Shown: piece after piece, positions 17,822 to 26,481 of the stretch
Numbering within the stretch: position 1 is the first letter of the stretch
Layout: each line of letters opens with the position of its first letter
Origin: an uncultured Hyphomicrobiales bacterium
GTDB lineage: Bacteria; Pseudomonadota; Alphaproteobacteria; Rhizobiales; Beijerinckiaceae
DNA length: 52,971 bases
NCBI GenBank assembly: GCA_903931945.1
Contig: CAIZEI010000003.1
Span: 1 to 52,971 of the forward strand
Reading direction: 5' to 3'
Notes under the pieces: model-generated
Databases searched by the model: none
What the model was told of the DNA's origin: nothing
What the model saw: only the letters and a program-made list of their open reading frames with translations
Translations under genes and position numbers: made by a program

Positions 17822-19005
17822 GGGGCCGATCTTTCGGGTTCCTGCGTCGCGTCGAATTCGAATATCCACGAGCGATCAAGCGGCGGCGCAGGCGGCCATT
17901 CGCGCGTGCGGCGAAAATTCTCGCGACTTTGCAGCGTGATTTGCGCCGTGCGCGGCTGCCGTTCAGCCACATATTGCGTCAGCGCGGTTGAGACATCCTC
18001 TTCATACCGATCAAGTGCGCGGGCCAGCACATAACCATCTTCAATCGCCATATTTGCGCCCTGAGCAAGATTGGGCATGGTGGGATGCGCTGCGTCTCCA
18101 AGCAGGGTCACGCGCCCTACAGTCCAGTGCTTCCGGGGATCGCGGTCGAAAATGCCCCATTTGTAGCAATCGCCGGACTCCGCGAACATACCCAGCAAGG
18201 CCTCGTTCCACCCGGCGTAGGCGGCGACAAGTTCTTCGCTTGAACTGGGCGTCGACCAGGATTCCTCAACCCATTTATCACTCACGTGGCCGGCGAAAAT
18301 GTTCAATCGTGAGCCATCGCCGAGCGGATAGCAGATGACCTGGCCTGCCGGTCCGTACCAGGAGAGATGATCGCCGGGTGTGAGCGTGATCGACCCTCCT
18401 GGCCCAACTCTGGCAGGCAACTTCGACATGGGTAGAATGCATCGCCAGCACATCGAGTTGGTAAATCGGGGCTTATCCGCGCCGAAAAGGACTTCTCGCA
18501 CGATCGAACGAATGCCGTCAGCGCCAACTACAATATCCGCTTCGATTTCTCCACCGCCGACAAACCGCGCGTAGCCTGCGCCGCCACGCGCGCCAACCGA
18601 GACGCAATGCTGACCCAGATGTATGTTGCATTCAGGCAGGCCTTCCTGCAGCATCGCGTGCAGATCCGCCCTGTGCGCCGTCATATATCGTCCGCCGAAA
18701 CGGGCGATGTCTTCGCCGTTCATCGCGCCACGGCCGCGCAGACTGGCGTCATTCCAGTTCAGCACAATGCGACTTTTGGGTTCGAACGCCGCGTTTCGCA
18801 AAGAGTGCTCAAGCCCCAGCGCCCTCAGAACTTTGTAGGCGTTGGGACCAATCTGCAACCCGGCGCCGACTTCGCCAAGCGATTGCGCGCGCTCGTAAAT
18901 ATCGACCTCAAACCCGCGTTGGCGCAGGGCGCGCATTGCCGTAAGACCACCGATGCCAGAGCCAATAATTGCGACTTTAAGTTTGCGACGCAACGTCATG
19001 TGCAT
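17818..19005 (-). CDS. FAD-dependent aromatic monooxygenase (salicylate hydroxylase type)
   Basis: A 395-residue group A flavoprotein hydroxylase. It has the three expected motifs: GSGIGG near residue 16 for the FAD ADP part, the DG motif in VVGADGIRS, and GDAAHPTMPNLAQGANMAIED for the ribityl/flavin site. Relatives hydroxylate, sometimes with decarboxylation, substrates such as salicylate, 3-hydroxybenzoate or 6-hydroxynicotinate; the substrate here is open. The ATG at 19005 directly follows the stop of the upstream binding-protein gene (no gap), and its own stop overlaps the UbiD start. An internal ATG at 18999 is an alternative. Confidence 0.9.
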   Translation of the reverse strand: MHMTLRRKLKVAIIGSGIGGLTAMRALRQRGFEVDIYERAQSLGEVGAGLQIGPNAYKVLRALGLEHSLRNAAFEPKSRIVLNWNDASLRGRGAMNGEDIARFGGRYMTAHRADLHAMLQEGLPECNIHLGQHCVSVGARGGAGYARFVGGGEIEADIVVGADGIRSIVREVLFGADKPRFTNSMCWRCILPMSKLPARVGPGGSITLTPGDHLSWYGPAGQVICYPLGDGSRLNIFAGHVSDKWVEESWSTPSSSEELVAAYAGWNEALLGMFAESGDCYKWGIFDRDPRKHWTVGRVTLLGDAAHPTMPNLAQGANMAIEDGYVLARALDRYEEDVSTALTQYVAERQPRTAQITLQSRENFRRTREWPPAPPLDRSWIFEFDATQEPERSAP

Positions 19006-20025
19006 TTAATCCGGAGGTTGCGCGACTTCGCGAAGCCTTGCCAGTGCTTCCGGCGACGCGGCGCTTGCGGCCGACACCATTGCAGTGAGTTCGGCGCCCT
19101 TTAATGGCTCTACAAAGATCCCGAGTTTTTCTGCCTCTTCGACAAAATCAGGGTCTGCAATCATCGCATCGAAGGCTTTGCGCAGGATTGCGACTCGATC
19201 GCCAGGCACATCGGGCGGCGCCATTAACATCTGCCCGATATCGGTTGAGCTGCCGAGCATCGCCATCACCTCCCGGTCAAGCGGGCCGGACGCCAGTTCA
19301 ACGATCGCGGGCGTATCAGGCGCATATTTAACGCGCTTCAGGGCGATCGTATAAAGCAGCGACATCAAATGGTCGCGCAGCCATTCTGGGCGCGCCAGCG
19401 CATCGGCGAGACTGACGCTTCCGATGCCCATGACCTCGCCACGCTCCATCGCGACAAATTGCGGTCGAACCGACTCATAGCCGCGAATGACTTTCAGCCT
19501 GGTTCCTGCCATTTTATTGAGCGCCCAGGGAACAATTGCAGCAAGTCCCGCCGCGCCGCTGGCGCTGACCGCAAATTCGCGTTTTTGCGCATCCTCGAGT
19601 GTGTTCAGACCTGCAGCAGTCCAGCCGATGCCGATCAGCGTGGCGGGTTGAATGCGGCCGATCCAGGAAAATCGCTCGGGAAGATATTTGGCTTTGGGAT
19701 CGAGACTTTTGTTCAGAACAATTCCGGGTTGCACTGTGCCAAGAGTCAGGCCGTCGCGTGGCGCTACATTGTAAAGATATTCTGCCGCGACAACGCTTGA
19801 AGCGCCTGGCATGTTGCGCGGCAGGATCGTGGGATTGCCCGGGATATACGTCTTGAGATAACGCGCCATCAGACGCCCGCCCATATCATAGCCGCCCGCC
19901 TCGCCTGAACCGATGATCAGGGAAATCGTTTTGCCTGCGTAAAAATCCGTTGTTTGCGCAAGCGCGGTCACTGCCGTGAAAGCCGATGCGATCAGAACTG
20001 TCAGGATCGAAATCTGCGTGTTCAC
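19006..20025 (-). CDS. Tripartite tricarboxylate transporter (Bug/TctC-like) binding protein 2
   Basis: A 339-residue periplasmic binding protein with a signal peptide cut near TALAQ. The first lobe reads DFYAGKTISLIIGSGEAGGYDMGGRLMARYL, then PRNMPGASS and AAEYLYN, the TTT subfamily pattern shared with the copies at 22377 and 26478. The start is GTG at 20025, overlapping the stop of the upstream gene (GTGA), so it is translationally coupled to it. The next gene, the monooxygenase, starts right after its stop. This tight packing suggests that its ligand is the substrate of the monooxygenase/UbiD pair. No membrane subunits are present. Confidence 0.86.
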   Translation of the reverse strand: MNTQISILTVLIASAFTAVTALAQTTDFYAGKTISLIIGSGEAGGYDMGGRLMARYLKTYIPGNPTILPRNMPGASSVVAAEYLYNVAPRDGLTLGTVQPGIVLNKSLDPKAKYLPERFSWIGRIQPATLIGIGWTAAGLNTLEDAQKREFAVSASGAAGLAAIVPWALNKMAGTRLKVIRGYESVRPQFVAMERGEVMGIGSVSLADALARPEWLRDHLMSLLYTIALKRVKYAPDTPAIVELASGPLDREVMAMLGSSTDIGQMLMAPPDVPGDRVAILRKAFDAMIADPDFVEEAEKLGIFVEPLKGAELTAMVSAASAASPEALARLREVAQPPD

Positions 20026-21101
20026 TGAAAAATCTCGCGAATCATCGCCGCAGACGTTGGCGTGTATTTTACCAGCGCGTCGGGGGATACAAACTGTTCA
20101 TGGGTCGTAGCAAGCGCGTCGGTTATGGGTGAAAGCGCTGGCGATGACGGCGTATCGACCCGAGTTGGAAAATAGTCGGCCTTTGCGAGAATGGCCTGTC
20201 CTTCGGCGGAAAGAATAAAATCAGCCAGCAATAACGCGGCATTGGGATGATGCACGCCTTTGGGGACGATCATGGTGCCCACAGTGGTCGCCACAGGCTC
20301 CATCAGCGCTGGCAGGGCAGGCGCGCCTTTTGCATGGCTGATGAGCGGGTGATGCGCAAAAATATTCAGTGCAATTGCATATTCGCCGGCTATGACTCGA
20401 TCCACCAGCGCGCGCGCGCTGGCGCCGGAAATGCTGACCGGCTTTTGCTGCGCGAGTTGCATCAGATAAGTCCGCGCCCTTTCCTCGCCCCAGCTGAGTC
20501 GCAGATTGGTGACAAACAAATCTGCGCCGCTGGAACTGCCAATATGCCAGGCAATTCGGCCTTTCCATCTGGGATCGAGCAGGTCCTCATAGCGCTTCGG
20601 CGTCGCTTCGGGAGCGACCAGCCGGGTATTATAAGCGGCGGAGAAAAAGCTGCGCCGCGTAGCGGTCCAGACGCCATTGGCGTCACGATAGATGGATGGA
20701 ATGGCGTCAACTTCTGGCGTGAAATAGGGTTCAGCGAGACCGGCTTCAACCGCAACTTCCCCGACGCCGGTTCCCTCGACAAGGTCAGCCACGAGATTTC
20801 CGGCGCGCGATTCCGCCGATAATTTTGCAAAAATTCCGGCAGATTCCGCCCGCCAGTAGCTCATTTTCAGAAAGGGATATTTGCGTCCAAACGCTTCGGC
20901 AATCGGGCGTTGGGTCTGGTTGACAATCATTGACGAATAGAGCGTGACCTCGCCTTCACGTCGCGCGCCTTCGATCAACCGCTCCTGTCGATCGCCGCCA
21001 TTGTAGAGCAACGCGCTGTCCTCCGCGCGGGCGACCCCTGCGCCGATGAGCGCCGCCCCATGACCGATGGCCAACGCAAGGGCAATCTTCAAGGTCCCCA
21101 T
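20022..21101 (-). CDS. Extracellular solute-binding protein, Fe3+/polyamine ABC type
   Basis: A 359-residue protein with a signal peptide ending near VARAED. The body follows the FbpA/PotD-like pattern: EGEVTLYSSM near the N-terminus, GNLVADLVEG, YNTRLVAPEATPKRYEDLLDPRWKGRI, and a C-terminal HPNAALLLADFILSAEGQ. Such proteins bind ferric iron, polyamines or organic acids. No permease or ATPase accompanies it. The ATG at 21101 begins a proper signal peptide; the frame is open to 21794, but that part is antisense to the bicupin gene and is rejected. It is the first gene of the minus-strand unit leading to UbiD. Confidence 0.83.
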   Translation of the reverse strand: MGTLKIALALAIGHGAALIGAGVARAEDSALLYNGGDRQERLIEGARREGEVTLYSSMIVNQTQRPIAEAFGRKYPFLKMSYWRAESAGIFAKLSAESRAGNLVADLVEGTGVGEVAVEAGLAEPYFTPEVDAIPSIYRDANGVWTATRRSFFSAAYNTRLVAPEATPKRYEDLLDPRWKGRIAWHIGSSSGADLFVTNLRLSWGEERARTYLMQLAQQKPVSISGASARALVDRVIAGEYAIALNIFAHHPLISHAKGAPALPALMEPVATTVGTMIVPKGVHHPNAALLLADFILSAEGQAILAKADYFPTRVDTPSSPALSPITDALATTHEQFVSPDALVKYTPTSAAMIREIFQ

Positions 21102-21239
21102 GGCGAATTCTATCCTGTCCCGGCGCGGTTGCGCGACTGTCAAATCTATCCGATACTTGTAACCTAACATCCGGAGCCCGGCCTTGTCATTTGGCGAATC
21201 GGGAGACGGGAAATCGATCAGAATGGAGGAATTGCAAGA

Positions 21240-22349
21240 ATGACCGAAGAAGCTTTGCCGCGTTACGGAATCGATCCCTATCTCGATTGGGTTCATGCGG
21301 AAGGCATGCCCGTTATCGAGGGCGACTATGCCGTCGATCTTTTCGGGGTCGAGAACGGACATTGGCCCCGTATCGACGCCAAAGGCGCAACCGTGCATTT
21401 CAAAGGCCGAGGCGACTTCTGCAATATGTTCCTGTTTGAAGTTGCGCCGGGCAAGGCGACCGCTCCCATGCGCCACACTTACGAAGACGTATATTACGTG
21501 CTCGATGGCCACGGCAGCACGCAGATCGAATTCCCGGATGGCACCAAGCGCAGCTTCGAATGGTCGCCAAAGGCGATGTTCTCCGTGCCGGTCAATGTGA
21601 CGCATCGATTCTTCAACGCCGACGGCAAGAAACGCGCTCTCATTGTCAGCACGACGAACTTGCCCCTGATCATGAATACATTTCACGATGAAGGCTTCAT
21701 TTTCAACAACACGTACAATTTTGCCAAGCGGACGGGTCTTGAAAAATATTATCAGGGCGAAGGCGATCTGATCTCCATTCGCCCGGGCAACCATATCTGG
21801 GAAACAAATTTTGTTCCGGATATGTCAACGCTTGGGCTGCAATCCTATGCTGACCGTGGCGGTGGATCGAGCAATATCAAATTTGTGCTCGCTGATGGCA
21901 TTATGTCCGGCCATATGTCGGAAATGCCCGTTGGCACATACAAAAAAGGGCACAAGCATGGCGCTGGCACGCATGTTCTTTGCGTGACCGGGCACGGTTA
22001 TTCGCTGCTCTGGTTCGCTGGCGAAACCGAATTTACCCGGATTGAATGGAAGCATGGCGTGGCATTTCCGCCCTGCGAGGCGCAATTCCATCAGCATTTC
22101 AATACGAGCAACGAACCGGCTCGCTACCTTGCCACCGGCGTTGGCAATGTTCGTTATCCCTTCACGACAGCGAAACGTCATTCGATGGTCGGCGAAAAGG
22201 GCAAAAAGCAGCGGTCCTCAATGAGCGTGAAAGATGGCGGCAATCAGATCGAGTACGAAGATCAGGACAAGCGCATCCATCAGATCTGGCTCGAAGAAAT
22301 GCGCAAGGCGGGGGTCAGGCCGGCGATGGAGAAATATTTTAATGGCTGA
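21240..22349 (+). CDS. Two-domain cupin protein (bicupin) 1
   Basis: A 369-residue cytoplasmic protein with two cupin barrels. The N-terminal barrel has a reduced motif, APMRHTYEDVYYVLDGHG. The C-terminal one keeps a full metal-type set with His238, His240 and His245 (GHKHGAGTH) and His284/His286 (FHQHF). The layout recalls gentisate-type ring-cleaving dioxygenases, but I cannot assign a reaction. GGAGGA lies 9 bases before the ATG. It is divergent from the binding-protein/UbiD unit (138-base gap) and converges on the third TTT gene. A clear paralogue lies at 25381. Confidence 0.8.
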   Translation: MTEEALPRYGIDPYLDWVHAEGMPVIEGDYAVDLFGVENGHWPRIDAKGATVHFKGRGDFCNMFLFEVAPGKATAPMRHTYEDVYYVLDGHGSTQIEFPDGTKRSFEWSPKAMFSVPVNVTHRFFNADGKKRALIVSTTNLPLIMNTFHDEGFIFNNTYNFAKRTGLEKYYQGEGDLISIRPGNHIWETNFVPDMSTLGLQSYADRGGGSSNIKFVLADGIMSGHMSEMPVGTYKKGHKHGAGTHVLCVTGHGYSLLWFAGETEFTRIEWKHGVAFPPCEAQFHQHFNTSNEPARYLATGVGNVRYPFTTAKRHSMVGEKGKKQRSSMSVKDGGNQIEYEDQDKRIHQIWLEEMRKAGVRPAMEKYFNG

Positions 22350-22376
22350 ACAATAGCCTTGCTTCCGTGGCATAAG

Positions 22377-23393
22377 TTATTGCGGTAAAGCGCCGCCCAT
22401 TGCCGCGCGCGCCTTCTCGGCAATATCGGGTGGCGCGAGAACCGTATCCATCACGATTTGCGCGACCTCTTCAGCGCTGGCGGGGGCAATTTCGTGATGC
22501 ATATGCGCCATATCGGCGAGGAAATTTTTGTCGCGCAGGGTCGAAGCAAAAGCTGCGCGCAACAATTCGAGGCGGGCTGGGGGAACCTCGGGTGGCGCGA
22601 GATAGGGCCTTCCGAGCGCAATCGGCGATGAAACCAGACTCAGAATCTGGCGCTGCTCTTCGGTGTTTGCCAGTTCGGTGAGCAACGGGGTTTCGCTGAG
22701 CGCGATATCGCGCTTGCCGCCAATCTGGAAAATGATATTGACCTTTTTGTCGCGCAGCCAATCTGGATGATCGTCCTGCAATCCGGTGTAACTGCCGGTG
22801 CGCGCCTGCACTTCCCCCCGCTCCATCGCAAGATCGAGCTCTGTGGTTGTGTTATAGCCAAGGACGATCTTGAACTTCGCGCCCAGCAGATTGTTCGCCA
22901 CCGATGGATAAATCACGATACTCGATCCGAGTCCGGTTCCGCCAAGCGTGATTTCACGCCGAAAAATGTCCTTTGCCGAGGTAACGCCGGCGCTCGCCCA
23001 TACATAGGCCACCGAATTATAGGTTCCCGTCGAACCCAGCCAGTTGAATCTGGCGGCGTCATAGCGCGCTCCGCGCCCGTCCAGAACCTGATTCAGGGGG
23101 ATTGAATTGTTGATGGTTGCAATAAAAGTCCCGTCGCGCGGCGCGTTTTGATACATAAAATTGGTGGCGAGGACATTGCCGCCGCCCGGCATGCTCTTGA
23201 CCGCAATCGCCGGATGCCCTGGAATATATTGCGGCATATAACGTGCGACGGCCTGCGCAATATTGTAATAACTGCCTCCATTGCCCGTGCTGTTGATGAT
23301 GACAATGGTTTTGCCTTTGTAAAAGTCCTCTTCCGCACGGGCGCTGGCGCGACAAATGAGAACTGTGGCCAATATGTAAAGCCATCGGTTCAC
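22377..23393 (-). CDS. Tripartite tricarboxylate transporter (Bug/TctC-like) binding protein 3
   Basis: A 338-residue periplasmic binding protein. The pattern DFYKGKTIVIINSTGNGGSYYNIAQAVARYMPQ, then KSMPGGGNVLATNFMYQNAP, matches the TTT subfamily of the neighbouring copies, with a Tyr/Asn-rich loop in place of GGGYD. I chose the GTG at 23393: GGGAG is 6 bases upstream and it starts a short signal peptide ending near ASARA. The frame is open to 24725 but only as antisense of other genes. It is a single-gene unit, divergent from the racemase-like gene (150-base gap). Confidence 0.84.
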   Translation of the reverse strand: MNRWLYILATVLICRASARAEEDFYKGKTIVIINSTGNGGSYYNIAQAVARYMPQYIPGHPAIAVKSMPGGGNVLATNFMYQNAPRDGTFIATINNSIPLNQVLDGRGARYDAARFNWLGSTGTYNSVAYVWASAGVTSAKDIFRREITLGGTGLGSSIVIYPSVANNLLGAKFKIVLGYNTTTELDLAMERGEVQARTGSYTGLQDDHPDWLRDKKVNIIFQIGGKRDIALSETPLLTELANTEEQRQILSLVSSPIALGRPYLAPPEVPPARLELLRAAFASTLRDKNFLADMAHMHHEIAPASAEEVAQIVMDTVLAPPDIAEKARAAMGGALPQ

Positions 23394-23543
23394 GGCTTTC
23401 TCCCGCTGTCTGGGCGCTTCCAGGGATTGGCGCATTGCGATGATCTTAGCGGCGGGGCGCGCGCGGTCAATTCGGTATGCCGGACTTGCCCGGCGGGAGT
23501 CTTTCTGAAATCGTGCGTCAGAACAATGCAGGACAGGAACGCC

Positions 23544-24314
23544 ATGAGAATTCTCGTCATAAATCATGCGCCGCGAACGGAAAAATCCGGGCCAGCCTAT
23601 GAAGTTGATAAAATTACAGCCCAGCTGAATTCGTACGCCTCGCCGGGAACGATTATCGAAATCGGGTTTCCGGACAATTTCGAGGGCGCAACGCTCTATG
23701 GCGCGATCGGTCAGCAAAGCGTTCTGAACGGGTTGCACCATATGATGGAAGTTCCCGCCATTGTGCGGAAAATCTTCTGGGCTCAGGAGAATGGTTACGA
23801 TGCTGTGATTTCCAGCAATACGTTCGATCCAGGGGTCGATGGCGGACGTCTGGCCGTCAGAATTCCTGTCATTGGACCGCTGCGAACGACCATGCATGCG
23901 GCCCTGACGCTTGCCGACAAGGTTGGCGTGACGGTTCCGCTGGCGTCTCATATTCCCTATACACGACGCATTCTGCGCTCGCATGGTCTTGAGCAGTTTG
24001 TCAGCGATATGATGCCCATCGGCGTCTATGTGGATCTTCACAAACGGAAAGACGAAATTTTTGAAACGACCGTCAAGCTCATAAAAAAAATGATCGAGCG
24101 AGGCGCCGAAATCATCCTGCCGCTTGGCGGCGCCTTGATTCCCTATGTTGTCAACCCGGATGATCTGGCCGCAGCGACCGGGGCGCAGGTCCTGAACACC
24201 AAAGCCATATCGATCGCCTTTGCCGAAATGTGCGTGCGCAACAAGATGTCGCAAAGCGGCATTTCCTATCCCCGCGCAGAGCTGCGATATGAAGATTTTG
24301 GCAAAAAGCTTTAG
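23544..24314 (+). CDS. Asp/Glu/hydantoin racemase-fold protein lacking both catalytic cysteines
   Basis: A 256-residue protein of the Asp/Glu/hydantoin racemase superfamily (PF01177), recognised from MRILVINHAP, SSNTFDPGVDGGR and the C-terminal ILPLGG stretch. In active racemases each of the last two regions carries a catalytic cysteine (C-x-x-DPG and LGC). Here those positions are Asn92 and Gly196. It may therefore be a binding protein, or an enzyme of another chemistry. The ATG at 23544 is preceded by AGGACAGGA; the frame extends upstream to 23148 only as antisense of the TTT gene. It starts the long plus-strand run; the Pht5-like gene begins 30 bases after it. Confidence 0.75.
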   Translation: MRILVINHAPRTEKSGPAYEVDKITAQLNSYASPGTIIEIGFPDNFEGATLYGAIGQQSVLNGLHHMMEVPAIVRKIFWAQENGYDAVISSNTFDPGVDGGRLAVRIPVIGPLRTTMHAALTLADKVGVTVPLASHIPYTRRILRSHGLEQFVSDMMPIGVYVDLHKRKDEIFETTVKLIKKMIERGAEIILPLGGALIPYVVNPDDLAAATGAQVLNTKAISIAFAEMCVRNKMSQSGISYPRAELRYEDFGKKL

Positions 24315-24344
24315 AGTTGGCGCGGCCAGCTTGAGGAAACGACC

Positions 24345-25343
24345 ATGTCGCGTTTGTCCCTGTCCTTTGCTTGCGCAGCTTATGACCGCGTGGTTCCCCT
24401 CCTGACCGGCGAAGTCGGCATGGATGGGATCGATCTCAATTTCATTGTCATGGAAGACCAGCGGCAGACATTCGACCGTATGGCTGGCGGCCTTGAGTTT
24501 GACGCCTGCGAAATGTCGAGCGCGGAAATCATCATGAACCATTGCCGGGGCGACTCGCCCTTTGTGGCGATCCCGGTATTTGTTTCGCGTGTTTTTCGAC
24601 ACGGATTTGTGATTGTGAACAAGCGTTCTGGAATCAAGACGCCCAGGGATCTGGAAAGGAGGCGTATCGGCGTGCCGCTTTTCACCATGAGCGCAGCGGT
24701 ATGGATTCGCGGATTTTTGCAACACGAATATAATGTCGATTTATCGGAAGTTACCTGGGTTCAGGGCGCCGCAAATTCGGCAGGCTCGCACGGCCATCCC
24801 AATGTGCCGGCTCTGCTAAAGCCGGCCCGGATTGTTGACCGACTCGACAAATCGCTCAGTCAGCAGCTTGAGGATGGCGATATCGATGCGATGATCGGCG
24901 GCCTTTTGCCGGACTCGCTTTTTCACAATCCCGACGTCGTTCGCCTGTTCCCGGACTATGTGAAGGTTGAAAAAGCTTACTACGCAAAAACAAAGCTGTT
25001 TCCGATTATGCATCTCGTTGCAATTCGACGCGACCTCTACGAGCGCTATCCGTTTGTTGCGACCAGCCTTTACGATGGGCTGTTTCGCGCCAAAGAGCGA
25101 GCGCTGGTCAACATGCGCAGCCTTGGCGCGCTGCGGTGCATGTTGCCCTGGCTACCAGATCACGTCGAAGAAGGAGATCGCATTTTTAATGGCGACCCCT
25201 GGCCTTATGGAATCGAGGCGAACCGACCGAGCCTTGAAGCGCTTGTTACCTATCTTCACGAACAGGGTATGATCGCATTCAAACCAAAAATCGAGGATAT
25301 ATTTGCGCCAACGTTTGGCGCGCCGATGGTCAAATACACCTGA
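24345..25343 (+). CDS. 4,5-dihydroxyphthalate decarboxylase (Pht5)-like protein
   Basis: A 332-residue protein with a periplasmic-binding-protein fold but no signal peptide, so cytoplasmic. The pattern MSRLSLSFACAAYDRV, GIDLNFIVMEDQRQTF, DACEMSSAEII, FVAIPVFVSRVFRHG and RRIGVPLFTMSAAVWIRGFLQHEY matches the Pht5 family. Founding members decarboxylate 4,5-dihydroxyphthalate to protocatechuate; many relatives are of unknown specificity. It lies between the racemase-like gene and bicupin 2, all on one strand. With UbiD nearby, this gives two decarboxylase-type genes in the locus. The substrate is not assigned. Confidence 0.8.
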   Translation: MSRLSLSFACAAYDRVVPLLTGEVGMDGIDLNFIVMEDQRQTFDRMAGGLEFDACEMSSAEIIMNHCRGDSPFVAIPVFVSRVFRHGFVIVNKRSGIKTPRDLERRRIGVPLFTMSAAVWIRGFLQHEYNVDLSEVTWVQGAANSAGSHGHPNVPALLKPARIVDRLDKSLSQQLEDGDIDAMIGGLLPDSLFHNPDVVRLFPDYVKVEKAYYAKTKLFPIMHLVAIRRDLYERYPFVATSLYDGLFRAKERALVNMRSLGALRCMLPWLPDHVEEGDRIFNGDPWPYGIEANRPSLEALVTYLHEQGMIAFKPKIEDIFAPTFGAPMVKYT

Positions 25344-25380
25344 TGTCATTGAATCGTCCAGATATGGAACGCCTGCAGTC

Positions 25381-26481
25381 ATGAACGATACGCCCCCGCC
25401 GCCCGGCAAATTTATGATCGACCCCTATCTTGAATGGAGCAAGCGTGAGGGCGTGCCCGTGCATGACGATTTCGGTTTCGATCTAAAGACAATCCCCACC
25501 GGGAATTGGGACCGTTTCGGCGTCAGGGGTTGCATCGCACACGTCAGGGGACGTGGCGATTTCATGACCATTTTTGTTCTTGAGATTCCGCCCGGCGGCA
25601 AATCGGCGCCGATGCGGCATCTTTATGAAGAAGCCGTGATTGTCATTTCCGGGCATGGCAGTACGATTGTTACGGGCGCTGACGGCGCGCGGCATTCGTT
25701 CGAATGGGGCGTGAACTCTGTCTTTGCGCCGCCGTTGAATTGTGTGCATCAATATTTCAACGCATCGGGCCGTGAACCCGCGCGGCTGGCGATCGCCTGC
25801 AATATGCCGGCGGTTTACAATCTCTTCCGCAACGAAAAGTTTGTGTTCGATAATTCATTTTCTTTCCCCGATCGTGAGGGCCATCCCGATCATTTCAAGG
25901 GCGAAGGCGAGTTTATTCCAGTGCGCCCTGGAAAACATATGTGGGAGACCAATTTCGTTCAGGACGCAAATCATCTTGAACTCAAAAGCTGGGCTGCACG
26001 GGGTGGAAACTCCTCACATATTCAGCTCATACTGGCTGACAGCATTCTGCATGCCCATATTTCGGAAATGCCGGTCGGAACCTACAAAAAGGCCCATCGG
26101 CACGGGCCTGATGTGCATGTCTTCTGTCTGTCGGGCGAGGGTTATTCGCTCTTCTGGTACGAAGGCGACCAGGACTTCACCCGGGTCGACTGGAACAGGG
26201 GTTGGGTTTTTGCGCCGCCGGATATGATGTATCATCAACACTTCAATTCGAGCGCAGACCGTACGCGCTATATTGCGATCGGGCATGGCAGCGTGCGCTA
26301 TCCCTTCACGCAGAACATGTGGAAGGTCTATCGGGGGGTCGATGTTGACGTTAAAAGCGGCGGCAATCAGATTGAATACGCCAACCAGGATCCCAGGGTC
26401 CATGATATCTTTTGTCGGGAGTTAGCGGGCAGGGGGATAGCCGTGAAGATGGACGGCGCATTTTCGTCGGTGAAGGCATGA
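25381..26481 (+). CDS. Two-domain cupin protein (bicupin) 2
   Basis: A 366-residue paralogue of the protein at 21240, alike along its whole length (shared PVGTYKK, HQHFN, VRYPFT and SGGNQIEY or GGNQIEY blocks). The N-terminal barrel again has the reduced APMRHLYEEAVIVISGHG. The C-terminal barrel keeps His239, His241 and His246 plus His285 and His287, the probable metal site. The start at 25381 follows the Pht5-like gene by 37 bases; its ribosome site is weak. Its stop overlaps the next gene's start (ATGA). The C-terminal 20 residues differ from those of copy 1. The reaction is unknown; a metal-dependent oxygenase or isomerase is possible. Confidence 0.8.
   Translation: MNDTPPPPGKFMIDPYLEWSKREGVPVHDDFGFDLKTIPTGNWDRFGVRGCIAHVRGRGDFMTIFVLEIPPGGKSAPMRHLYEEAVIVISGHGSTIVTGADGARHSFEWGVNSVFAPPLNCVHQYFNASGREPARLAIACNMPAVYNLFRNEKFVFDNSFSFPDREGHPDHFKGEGEFIPVRPGKHMWETNFVQDANHLELKSWAARGGNSSHIQLILADSILHAHISEMPVGTYKKAHRHGPDVHVFCLSGEGYSLFWYEGDQDFTRVDWNRGWVFAPPDMMYHQHFNSSADRTRYIAIGHGSVRYPFTQNMWKVYRGVDVDVKSGGNQIEYANQDPRVHDIFCRELAGRGIAVKMDGAFSSVKA

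Noticed and set aside
21102-21168. Minus-strand promoter with perfect TTGACA before the binding-protein/UbiD unit
   Set aside because: The only good -10 (TAGAAT) is about 25 bases away, too far for a sigma-70 promoter.
21102-21794. Long N-terminal extension of the iron-type binding protein reading frame
   Set aside because: It is antisense to the bicupin gene, and a clear signal peptide begins at 21101.
23394-24725. 444-codon upstream extension of the third TTT binding protein frame
   Set aside because: It is antisense to the racemase-like and Pht5-like genes; the GTG at 23393 has a good ribosome site and starts a signal peptide.
16370-26481. Assignment of the locus to the known nicotinate (nic) pathway
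   Set aside because: An FAD hydroxylase and racemase-fold protein are shared in type, but there is no NicX-, NicD- or NicF-like gene and the racemase-fold protein lacks the cysteines of maleate isomerase.
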